Shown piece after piece: positions 41,618 through 49,448 of a stretch of 64,000 nucleotides of DNA. The stretch comes from an uncultured Desulfovibrio sp. (GTDB taxonomy: Bacteria > Desulfobacterota > Desulfovibrionia > Desulfovibrionales > Desulfovibrionaceae). Location of the stretch: positions 37,564 through 101,563 of the forward strand of contig CAJXRQ010000010.1 in the NCBI GenBank assembly GCA_913060505.1, given 5' to 3'. Position numbers and translations under genes: made by a program. Within the stretch, counting starts at the first letter, position 1; every line of letters begins with the position of its first letter. The notes under the pieces are model-generated. The model had not been told where the DNA came from, ran no database searches, and saw only the letters and a program-made list of their open reading frames with translations.

Positions 41618-42995
41618 GGTTTGGGATGTCATCATTGTTGGAGCCGGCCCCGCCGGTATGTGCACCGCCATCCAGACTGCGAAACACGGTTTGAGCACTC
41701 TGGTCGTGGACCGGCAGACAGAGCCGGGGGGACAGATTTTCCGCAGTGCCGGGTCATCTTCCATGATTGGGAAGCTCGGGAAGGATTACGCCGCGGGTTT
41801 GCCTCTGGTGAAACAGTTTCTCAATTGTGGCGCCCAGTTCGAGCCGGGGGCCAACGTATGGGATATAGCCCCGGACCGGGTGTATTATAGTCAGCAGGGG
41901 CACAGTCATTTTGTGCGGGCACGGCAGGTTGTATTGGCTACGGGAGCCATGGAGCGGCCTGTGCCGCTGCCGGGTTGGACCCTTCCCGGCGTTATGGGAT
42001 CCGGAGCGTCTGATGTGCTGCTCAAGTCGGCTGGCTTGTTGCCCGAAGGACCAGTGGTTCTGTGCGGCAATGGACCATTGGTTCTCCAGGCGGCTGTTCA
42101 TATGCATGAGTTCAATGTCCCGGTGTCGGCCGTGCTTCTGACAGGGCGTATGGGTAACATCATGCACGCCATGAAGCATGCCTCAGGCATCCTGGCACGC
42201 CCCGGGTATTTTTTGCACGGTGTCAACATGGCAGCCAAAACCATGCTTCATCAGAAGTGTGTGCTGGGCGCTCATGACGTGAGCATTTCCGAAAGTGAAA
42301 AGGGGCTGCAGGTTCACTATGCCACTCGCAGTGGCAAGCACCGCAAACTGGATGCCTCTACGGTGCTGTTGCATGAGGGCGTCATTCCTGAAACCCGTAT
42401 AACCAGACTGGCACGGCTGCGCCATGCCTGGGATCAAAAGCAACGCTATTGGCATGTAGATGCGGACAAATGGGGCCAGACCTCGGCACCCGGTCTGCGC
42501 ACCGCCGGGGACATTGCAACTGTTCGCGGTGCGGCGGCGGCCCAGGCCGAAGGCAGTCTGGTAGGGTTGGATATCTGCCGCGAACTGGGTCAACTTTCCC
42601 TGGCCGATCGGGATCGTGAAGCCCTTCCTTTCCTACGGATCATAAAACGTTGCCAGGCGCTTCAACCCTTCCTGGACGAGTACTTCGCTCCCACACCTGC
42701 CATGCTGCAACCGCATCCGGATGCCATTGTCTGCCGGTGTGAAGAACTGACGGCCGGCCATTTGGGTGAGGTTATCCGTGAGGGAAGTTATTCTCCAAAC
42801 GGTGTGAAGGCTCAAGCCCGACCAGGCATGGGCACCTGCCAGGGACGAATCTGCGGTCAGGCTGTAGCGGAAATGATCGCCGACGCCCATGGCTTGTCCA
42901 TGGAAAATCTGCCCCAGTACACGGCACAACCTCCTTTGTTTCCTTTGCGTCTGGGTGAGCTGGTGGAAATGCCCAGCCCCTCGGAGTTGATGTAG
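41610..42995 (+). CDS. FAD/NAD(P)-binding oxidoreductase, alpha subunit (HcnB-like)
   Basis: 461 residues from ATG 41610; the track ORF begins 36 bases earlier. FAD motif VIIVGAGPAGMCTAIQTAKHGL and ATGAMERPVPLPGWTLPGVMGSGA as in HcnB/OoxA. The second dinucleotide fold is altered (VVLCGNGPLVLQAAVHMHE). A C-terminal BFD-like [2Fe-2S] domain is visible (CRCEELTAGHLGEV, then GMGTCQGRICG). It pairs with the preceding two subunits and probably delivers electrons to quinone or NAD(P). Last gene of this operon; a terminator lies about 80 bases downstream. Confidence 0.9.
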   Translation: MDKVWDVIIVGAGPAGMCTAIQTAKHGLSTLVVDRQTEPGGQIFRSAGSSSMIGKLGKDYAAGLPLVKQFLNCGAQFEPGANVWDIAPDRVYYSQQGHSHFVRARQVVLATGAMERPVPLPGWTLPGVMGSGASDVLLKSAGLLPEGPVVLCGNGPLVLQAAVHMHEFNVPVSAVLLTGRMGNIMHAMKHASGILARPGYFLHGVNMAAKTMLHQKCVLGAHDVSISESEKGLQVHYATRSGKHRKLDASTVLLHEGVIPETRITRLARLRHAWDQKQRYWHVDADKWGQTSAPGLRTAGDIATVRGAAAAQAEGSLVGLDICRELGQLSLADRDREALPFLRIIKRCQALQPFLDEYFAPTPAMLQPHPDAIVCRCEELTAGHLGEVIREGSYSPNGVKAQARPGMGTCQGRICGQAVAEMIADAHGLSMENLPQYTAQPPLFPLRLGELVEMPSPSELM

Positions 42996-43306
42996 GGAGC
43001 TTTCCGGCTCGCAGATCAAACTGAAAATATAACGCAACATATGAGCATGCTTTGACTTACTCCGTGTTTTAGCATGAAGCCCTGGCGGAACTCGTCGGGA
43101 TTTCCGTCAGGGCTTTTCTCATTCATTTTGTGGCGTTGCATGGGGATGCCTCAATGCGTCCTACGGGAAGAGTGCGTCCATTTTTTGAAAAACGAACTGC
43201 TTTTGTGCGTGCGGGATAGGCATTTGATGCGAAGATTGCGGTTTTTGGCGGCAACAGGACAGGAATCACTATTTTAGCATGCCGTATGAACGGCGGAGGA
43301 TGTAAT
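42996..43306. other. intergenic region before the TauE-family gene
   Basis: 311 bases. Contains a terminator (43077-43120) and, after it, about 180 bases that must hold the promoter for the permease-racemase pair. No ORF with a ribosome site. Confidence 0.5.
43077..43120 (+). terminator. intrinsic terminator after the dehydrogenase operon
   Basis: AAGCCCTGGCGGAA / TTCCGTCAGGGCTT (one G-T pair) followed by TTTCTC. Stem of 14 pairs with an 11- to 12-base loop. Confidence 0.75.
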
Positions 43307-44215
43307 ATGGTTAGAATTATTACCGGACTGCTGATTCTTTTAGGTGTCTATTTTTTATACGTATTCATGAAGGATTACATTGCTCACCGGAGTGTGAAAA
43401 GCAGGGCAACTGTTGGTATGGTGGCGCCCATTGGTTTTTTGACAATGTTTGGCGACACTCTCGGGATCGGTAATTTTGCTCCTGCGACCGCTTTGCTCAG
43501 ATTTTTTAAACAGATTGATGACCGGAAGATACCCGGTACGCTGAATGTTTTCACTTCCATTCCAGAGGTTTTTTCCGGGTGCATTTTGATCACTTCCATC
43601 GAGGTGGATCCGGTTACGTTAATCAGTATGCTGATTTCCAGTTCTGTTGGAGCCTATTTCGGCGCTACCATTATTTCGCATTTTTCCGTCCAGAAGGTTC
43701 GGCTTACCATGAGTATCGCCCTGTTGGTCACAGCCGTGGTAATGGTTTTGGGAATGATGGGATGGATGCCAAGTGGCGGTGAAGCATCCGGACTGACCGG
43801 AGTCAGTCTGGTTATTGCCATTATCGGTAATTTCATTTTGGGTATTTTGATGACGGCGGGCATAGGTTTGTATGCTCCGTGCATGGCTCTTGTCTATTTC
43901 TTGGGAATGTCTCCCCGAGCTGCTTTTCCCATTATGATGGGATCCTGCGCGTTCCTCATGCCCATTGCATCCCTGAAGTTCATCAAGGAAGGCGCTCTCG
44001 ATCGCAAGGTTGCGTTGATCTATATGCTTGCAGGGATTCCCGGAGTGCTGGTGGCAGCGCTTGTGGTCAAGTCTTTGCCTCTCAATATACTGAAGTGGGT
44101 TGTCATTGCCGTGGTGCTTTATACTTCGGCCTCAATGCTTTTTGCCCTGTTTAGGGACAGAAGTCAGAAAATCGCGCTTGGTTCGGCGCAGGCAACTGAA
44201 AGCAATGCGCCGTAA
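43307..44215 (+). CDS. TauE/SafE-family (DUF81) membrane permease
   Basis: 302 residues from ATG 43307 (GGAGGATGTAAT upstream); the track start is 21 bases earlier. About eight membrane helices. The TauE/SafE pattern includes an N-terminal half with GFLTMFGDTLGIGNFAPATALLRFF and a C-terminal half with GLYAPCMALVYFLGMSPRAAFPIMMGSCAFLMPIASLKFI. The family exports or imports small anions such as sulfoacetate or sulfite, but members next to proline-racemase genes are common in proline or hydroxyproline catabolic clusters. Here it directly precedes such a gene, so an amino-acid-related substrate is likely (inference). Confidence 0.85.
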   Translation: MVRIITGLLILLGVYFLYVFMKDYIAHRSVKSRATVGMVAPIGFLTMFGDTLGIGNFAPATALLRFFKQIDDRKIPGTLNVFTSIPEVFSGCILITSIEVDPVTLISMLISSSVGAYFGATIISHFSVQKVRLTMSIALLVTAVVMVLGMMGWMPSGGEASGLTGVSLVIAIIGNFILGILMTAGIGLYAPCMALVYFLGMSPRAAFPIMMGSCAFLMPIASLKFIKEGALDRKVALIYMLAGIPGVLVAALVVKSLPLNILKWVVIAVVLYTSASMLFALFRDRSQKIALGSAQATESNAP

Positions 44216-44331
44216 GAAGTAATATCCGACTTTATGCCGCAACAGTTCACAAGCCGTATCCGGTACGTTTGACAAGGTACAGCAAGCCAGTGATTGGCTG
44301 GATTTTATAACCTATCACAGGAGAATATATT

Positions 44332-45336
44332 ATGAAATCAAATCACCACATATTCACGGTTGAATCTCACACCATGGGAGAGCCGCTGAGACTTATTGTT
44401 GGCGGTTTTCCAAAAATACTCGGAAAAACCATGCAGGAACGAAAAGCGTATTTTATAGATCATTACGACCATTTGCATCGCGCTCTCATTCAAGAACCGA
44501 GAGGGCACGGCAATATGTATGGCGCCCTGCTTACACCTCCATGCAACCCTGATTGTGATTTTGGCGTAATTTTCATGCACGGCGATGGATATCACAACAT
44601 GTGTGGCCATGGGACGATCGCCACAAATACGATTCTGGTGGAAACGGGCATGATTGAAGTCAAAGAGCCTGTGACTACCGTCCAGATGGAAACGCCGGCG
44701 GGATTGGTGGTCGCGAAGGTGACCGTAGAGGACAACACTGCAAAACAGGTCTCGTTTGAGAATGTTCCGGCATTTTTGTATAAAAGAGATGTCGAAGTAG
44801 ACGTTCCCGGATATGGAAAATTGGTGATGGACATTTCATTTGGCGGCAGTTTTTTTGCCATCATAGACAGTGCCCAGTTGGGCATTGACATTTGTACGGA
44901 CAATTCCCTGAAACTGACCGACGTTGGCATGACTATTCTTAAGGCTGCAAATGAACAGATTGAAATTGTTCATCCCGAGTTGCCCCACATCAAGACCATT
45001 GATTTATGCGAAATCTACGGCCCCGCGAAGTCTCCGAATGCCGATATGCAAAACATCACCGTTTTTGACGGACAGATTGACCGTTCTCCCTGTGGCACCG
45101 GAACCTGCGCTAAAGTCGCCACGCTGTGGACAAAAGGGGAGTTGGCTTTGGGCGAACCCTTTGTATATGAAAGTGTAATAAACACCCAGTTTACAGGGAA
45201 AGCCTTGCGGGAGACAACTGTCGGCCCGTACAGGGCCATCATTCCTCAGATTACGGGCAGTGCCTACATAACGGGCTATGGACAATATCTGATTGATGAG
45301 GAAGATCCTGTGAAATACGGTTTTTCCCTGCAATAA
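44332..45336 (+). CDS. proline racemase / 4-hydroxyproline 2-epimerase family protein
   Basis: 334 residues. Both catalytic Cys are present: NMCGHGTIATN (general acid/base 1) and DRSPCGTGTCAKVA (2). This indicates a two-base epimerase rather than the Cys/Thr dehydratase group (trans-3-hydroxyproline dehydratase). N-terminal FTVESHTMGEPLRLI and the middle GGSFFAIIDSAQLGI are family hallmarks. It interconverts L- and D-proline, or trans-4-hydroxy-L-proline and cis-4-hydroxy-D-proline. With the HcnABC-type dehydrogenase nearby it could produce the D-epimer for oxidation. Encoded 116 bases after the permease. AGGAG precedes ATG. Confidence 0.92.
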   Translation: MKSNHHIFTVESHTMGEPLRLIVGGFPKILGKTMQERKAYFIDHYDHLHRALIQEPRGHGNMYGALLTPPCNPDCDFGVIFMHGDGYHNMCGHGTIATNTILVETGMIEVKEPVTTVQMETPAGLVVAKVTVEDNTAKQVSFENVPAFLYKRDVEVDVPGYGKLVMDISFGGSFFAIIDSAQLGIDICTDNSLKLTDVGMTILKAANEQIEIVHPELPHIKTIDLCEIYGPAKSPNADMQNITVFDGQIDRSPCGTGTCAKVATLWTKGELALGEPFVYESVINTQFTGKALRETTVGPYRAIIPQITGSAYITGYGQYLIDEEDPVKYGFSLQ

Positions 45337-45558
45337 TGATACTTGGGTGCGGTCGTCCATAGTGTGACTTTGGGCCACGTCATCTGTCGTTTGCCTTGAA
45401 GAGCCGGCAGTAACGGTTGACCGACGTTTTCTGGAGCCTGCGGGCATTGTGTCCGCAGGCCTTTCCTGTCCATGATGCGTGTGAAGAGGCTGCATTGTTG
45501 CCCGACATTCAACCGAGCATAGACGAACGGCTTGAATATTTCACATAGCCATTGTTGC
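45337..45558. other. region between the racemase gene and the decayed operon
   Basis: 222 bases. Holds the racemase terminator; otherwise nothing recognisable. Small ORFs here lack ribosome sites. Confidence 0.5.
45436..45464 (+). terminator. intrinsic terminator after the racemase gene
   Basis: GCCTGCGG / CCGCAGGC with a 9-base loop, followed by CTTTCC. Confidence 0.6.
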
Positions 45559-46117
45559 GTCCGTTTTCTTTTTCATGTGATGCCTGCAGGGCTGGGAACA
45601 TCTTCCCTCTGCCACGGCAAGGGCGACGAAGTTGTCCCATCCCGGTATGCCGTGCTTGATGTCGTGGATCATTCTGGCCCGGTCATTTTCGCAGGCAAAC
45701 CGCTTCAGCAGTTTTTCGTTTCCTCCGGCGTGTGCCCGGGGCAGGCACCCATCATGGTGCTGCCCGCAATGTAGGGATATTGGTCAAAGGAAACAGTGAG
45801 TCCTTCTTCCTTTGCCAAGTCCAGAAGGTCAATAACCTGGTCGAATTTGTCCGCGTTGTTTCTGCCGCAGATTTTGAAATGGGATAAATGGGCGTATACG
45901 CCGGTGGAGTGGGAGATATCCAACACCTCGGTCATGGATTTGACAATGGTGTCGGCTTCGCTTCTCAGGTGGATGACCAGCGGGCGCCCGTATTCAGCGG
46001 CAACCGCGCACAGGACTTCCATTTCCTTTTTGGTGGCATCGGAACAGGGAGGATAAGCCCAGTGGAAAGACCGAATGCCCCAGCCTCAAACTCACGGCGC
46101 AGGATGGAGCACATGGT
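45559..46117 (-). pseudogene. remnant of N-acyl-D-amino-acid deacylase (D-aminoacylase)
   Basis: Minus-strand pieces in three frames: SILRREFEAGAFGLSTGLI, then (shifted) DATKKEMEVLCAVAAEYGRPLVIHLRSEADTIV and GVYAHLSHFKICGRNN, then TVSFDQYPYIAGSTMMGACPG, then (shifted) EKLLKRFACENDRARMIHDIKHGIPGWDNFVALAV. These match the order of D-aminoacylases (GAFGLSTGLIYPP, HLRSE, SHxK, YPYxAGST, GWDNFV). The N-terminal metal-binding third and the C-terminus are missing, and at least two frameshifts are present. Its 5' side is joined directly to an ABC ATPase fragment. Confidence 0.8.
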
Positions 46118-46511
46118 TTCCAGCGCACGATCCACTCTCCGTTTCACTTCATCGGAATCCTTGCCGCGAATGTTCTGGCCAAAAGCCACGTTATTCTCCA
46201 CCCGCAGGCGAAGAACCTGTGCGTAGTTCCGGAAGACCGTGTTGATGGGACGCTCATACGGCATGACTCCCATGAGCGGTTCCCCCTGAAGGGTGAGGCT
46301 GCCGCCGGATACGGACGGATTCGAAGCCGCCGATCATGCGCAGAATGGTCGTCTTGCCACAGCCGGAAGGGCCGAGAATGGTGACGAAACAGTTGTCCGG
46401 GATATCAAAGTCTACGCCGTGAACGGCACGGAAGGAACCGTAATCCTTGATGAGACTTCTGGCCTCCAGCAATGTGCCGGAGGCCGAGAACGTCTTGTGG
46501 TCGTTTGTCAT
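46118..46511 (-). pseudogene. remnant of PotA-type ABC transporter ATPase, joined to the D-aminoacylase remnant
   Basis: MTNDHKTFSASGTLLEARSL and DNCFVTILGPSGCGKTTILR (Walker A) are intact, then a frameshift at GGFES. The other frame continues SGGSLTLQGEPLMGVMPYER and PINTVFRNYAQVLRLRVENN (Q-loop region), then DEVKRRVDRALE. At that point the reading passes without a stop into the D-aminoacylase sequence (TMCSILRREFEAGAFGLSTG). Signature motif and Walker B are missing. A deletion therefore fused the 5' part of an ATPase gene to the 3' part of a deacylase gene. Confidence 0.82.
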
Positions 46512-46513
46512 TT

Positions 46514-47340
46514 TCAGCTTGCCTTGACTTCATTCCAGATGCGGGCCCATTTGCCGTAGTTTGCGGGATTTTCCTTCCAGACAATTGAGTCCATTACGCT
46601 GAGATCGTTGATGAAGATGTGTTCCTGTTCTTCCGCGGACAGCGAGTAGCGTGCGGTCGAGGTACTGATGGCGTATGGACCTTCCAACGCCAGCTTGTGG
46701 CCGTAGTCTGGTCCGAGCACATAGTTGATAAGCTCGTGAGCGGCTGCTGCGCTTTCCGGACTGACATTTTTGGGGATTGCGCATGTGTCGCACCAGCCCA
46801 TGACACCTTCCTTGGGTTTGGCCATGCCCATATCGATGTCTTTGGCCTATAGTAGGGAGACTCTCAGGAAAAGGCGCAGACGACTTCTCCGGCGGCGAAA
46901 AGGTTGGTCAGGTCGGCAATGGAGTTCCAGTATGTTCGCAGTAATTTCTTTTGGGAAATGCGGGCTTTTTTGCATTCGGCCAGTTCTTTGTCGTCCATTT
47001 TGAAAATTCGGTCACGGTCTATGCCCACGTACATGGCGGCAATGGCAATGCCTTCCAGAGCATAGTCGCGCATGACCAGACGGCCTTTATATTTCGTTCC
47101 TTCAAACAAAGTGGACCAATCCGGCTCTTCATCCATCAAATCTGCACGATATACGAGCGGATTGAGGCCCCAATAAAAGGGGATATGGTGATGTCTGAAT
47201 TTTATATAAAACAAGTTATATAATTATCGTAGGCAAGGTTTTCCCAAGTCAGCCAGTTTAATTCCTTGGCTGCTGAAGCCTCCGACCATGGTCCCCATGG
47301 CTCCCATAGCCGCCAGCCTCATGAAATCTCTTCCACGTAT
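46514..47340 (-). pseudogene. decayed PotD-type periplasmic binding protein gene
   Basis: Pieces on the minus strand: a Tat-like start RGRDFMRLAAMGAMGTMVGG, then (shifted) WLTWENLAYDNYIT, then HHHIPFYWGLNPLVYRADLMDEEPDWSTLF and KGRLVMRDYALEGIAIAAMY, then MGWCDTCAIPKNVSPESAAAAHELINYVLGPD to the C-terminus. The order and motifs match spermidine/putrescine-type binding proteins. The start codon appears to be lost: AAGGAG is followed at the right distance by ATA (47338-47340) in frame with RGRDFMRL. Frameshifts and an internal deletion (about 46832-46863 boundary) are also present. It ends 2 bases before the ATPase remnant, so the operon order was binding protein, ATPase, (lost genes), deacylase. 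Confidence 0.82.
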
Positions 47341-47688
47341 GTTTTCTCCTTGAGTCGCTCTAAGTTGGTTTGGGCGTCTCTTTTTAGGCAACATGCATGC
47401 TACAAGTAAGATTTAGTCCTGTTTTTATTAAAAAGGTAAAAAAAACGATAGAATAAATGATGTAGTTCTGTTTCTTTTTTTAAAATGAGAAAAAAGTGCG
47501 TGTTTGCCCCGCAAGGTTTTGAGGGAGATGCTTTTGTCAGCAACCTTGCGATGAAAATTTTTGGGGAGTGAGTTTCTTTTGGATTACAACCATCTTGCTC
47601 TTATTATTAAATGTGTGTAGAAAAAAAATCGGTTCAAAATATTTCTAAATACTTATTTGTGGTTGTAAGTTTTATATATAGGGACGTT
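47341..47688. other. AT-rich region before the phosphoethanolamine transferase gene
   Basis: About 350 bases, markedly AT-rich. Contains an inverted repeat CGCAAGGTT...AACCTTGCG (47510-47518 / 47542-47550, 23-base loop) of unknown role. It must hold the promoter of the transferase gene. No other gene seen. Confidence 0.45.
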
Positions 47689-49272
47689 ATGGATTCCAGA
47701 AAATACTTTGCGCTCAGTTTTGCATTTGGTATTATATTCGCTTTTCTTTATAATTTCCAGGTGGTCAATCATGCTCCGGGTGGTTGGTTTTTCCCAATGG
47801 TATATATTTGTACTTTATGCACATTGGTACTTTATGGCTTGGGGCTTTTTGCTTTTACCCGGGGCTTAATCCCTTTGTTCTTTATGCTCGCAGCCGTAGC
47901 ATCTTATTTTGTTTACATTTTTAATTACGTAATAAGTGGGGACAGCGCAGGAATTATTGCTGAAACCTCTTTTTTTGAAGCAAAAGAGTTTGTCGACTAC
48001 CGGCTTACTGTTTGGATCGTTTTAAGTTTTTGTATTTCAATACTTTTTCTACGCCTAACAAAAAAACGGATTCCACATAAGAATAATGCTTTGGTTTTAT
48101 TTTTGATTGCCTTTGTGGTTGTTACGGTGTGTCAGGTCTCAAGGCTGGATGCAGTAAAAGATAGATTCCAAAAAGAGTGCTCAAGTATAGAAGGCCGACA
48201 TATTACACCTTTCTCTTGCTTTGATGCTTTGGCTGAGTATATCAAGGCACAATATAGGATCAAACAGAGAGGACCGCTTAAAAATTCTGGGGATATTAAG
48301 GCCAGTTTGATGGAAGGTTCTCCAGAAGTCATTGTCCTCATCGTTGGCGAATCAGCCCGTGCCGATCACTTTTCTTGTGATGGGTATAAAAGAAAAACAT
48401 CACCACATATTGACGCTGAACCTGGACTGACTTTCTTTACCAATACCTCTTCGTTTGCAGCGACAACGCGTCAATCCGTTCCAATAATGATTACCGATGC
48501 AACCTCAGATAATAAAGTAGTATCGAGTTCTTCAATATTAGATGTTTTCAATGCCCAAGGGTATTCTACTCATTGGCTCTCGCTTAATGACAGATATAAT
48601 AAAAACAACAACCCTACGACTCGCATTATAGAAAATGTCAAGGATAAGCGCTTCAGATCTTTTTTTGGCGTAAAGTACAAGACTTCTAAAGACCATATGC
48701 TCTTACCTGCTATCAATGAAACAGTAAAAGATAGTAATACCCCTTGTTTCATTGCCGTACATACAAGGGGGAGCCATTGGAAATATCAATATAGATATAC
48801 GAAGGAATTCGAGCGTTGGAAGCCTGCCGTTGCAGATGTTACCGATGCTCAAAGGACCATTAATGCTTACGACAATAGTATACTCATGACCGATGATTTT
48901 ATTTATCGCGTCATAAACTTGATTCGCGAGAAAAATGCAATTCTCGTTTATTGTTCTGACCACGGAGAATCTTTAGGGGAAGATGGCGTATTCAACCATG
49001 GAAATGCAAAGCGTCCGGAACAACGCCATGTTCCTTTTTTGGTTTGGCTTTCCCCGAAGTATAGGAAATTGCATCCACAGACAGCGAAAATGCTCACTTT
49101 ACATTCAGATATGCCTATTTCCCAAGACTATATATTTTATTCCCTGATCAGCTTGGGGTGTGTGAAAAGGCAAGGTCATAGGTATGATCTTGATTTGACC
49201 TCTCCTAAGATGATTGCAGGTCATGGTAGTTTTGGTGTTTCTAAAGCGGTTGCTCAAACGATGAAGCAATAG
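47689..49272 (+). CDS. EptA-like phosphoethanolamine transferase (membrane, sulfatase fold)
   Basis: 527 residues from ATG 47689 (weak AGGGA site); the track's start at 47611 has no ribosome site, so the start is uncertain. About five N-terminal membrane helices, then a periplasmic alkaline-phosphatase/sulfatase domain: VIVLIVGESARADHFSCDGY, the Thr nucleophile region NTSSFAATTRQSVPIM, HTRGSHWKYQYRY, and metal ligands in VYCSDHGESLGEDGVFNHGN. Such enzymes transfer phosphoethanolamine from phosphatidylethanolamine to lipid A or the LPS core, altering charge and cationic-peptide resistance. The gene is visibly much richer in A and T than its neighbours and has no operon partner, which suggests horizontal acquisition. 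Confidence 0.85.
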   Translation: MDSRKYFALSFAFGIIFAFLYNFQVVNHAPGGWFFPMVYICTLCTLVLYGLGLFAFTRGLIPLFFMLAAVASYFVYIFNYVISGDSAGIIAETSFFEAKEFVDYRLTVWIVLSFCISILFLRLTKKRIPHKNNALVLFLIAFVVVTVCQVSRLDAVKDRFQKECSSIEGRHITPFSCFDALAEYIKAQYRIKQRGPLKNSGDIKASLMEGSPEVIVLIVGESARADHFSCDGYKRKTSPHIDAEPGLTFFTNTSSFAATTRQSVPIMITDATSDNKVVSSSSILDVFNAQGYSTHWLSLNDRYNKNNNPTTRIIENVKDKRFRSFFGVKYKTSKDHMLLPAINETVKDSNTPCFIAVHTRGSHWKYQYRYTKEFERWKPAVADVTDAQRTINAYDNSILMTDDFIYRVINLIREKNAILVYCSDHGESLGEDGVFNHGNAKRPEQRHVPFLVWLSPKYRKLHPQTAKMLTLHSDMPISQDYIFYSLISLGCVKRQGHRYDLDLTSPKMIAGHGSFGVSKAVAQTMKQ

Positions 49273-49355
49273 GCTTGGATCGTTTGCGGGGGATTTAATT
49301 GAATTCCCAATGGAAGGCATAACAGTTTTTTAGAATTGGTGCCTGAGTATGAAAG

Positions 49356-49384
49356 CGCTTGCGAAAGATCGCAGGCGTTTTTTT
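49356..49384 (+). terminator. intrinsic terminator between the transferase and MFS genes
   Basis: CGCTTGCG-aaagat-CGCAGGCG (one G-T pair) followed by seven T residues on the plus strand. Confidence 0.7.
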
Positions 49385-49448
49385 ATGCCTTGCCAGAGGG
49401 GGACGGCTCGCTCAGTTATCGCAAGATTGGCCCGTTTAGGGCATGGTT

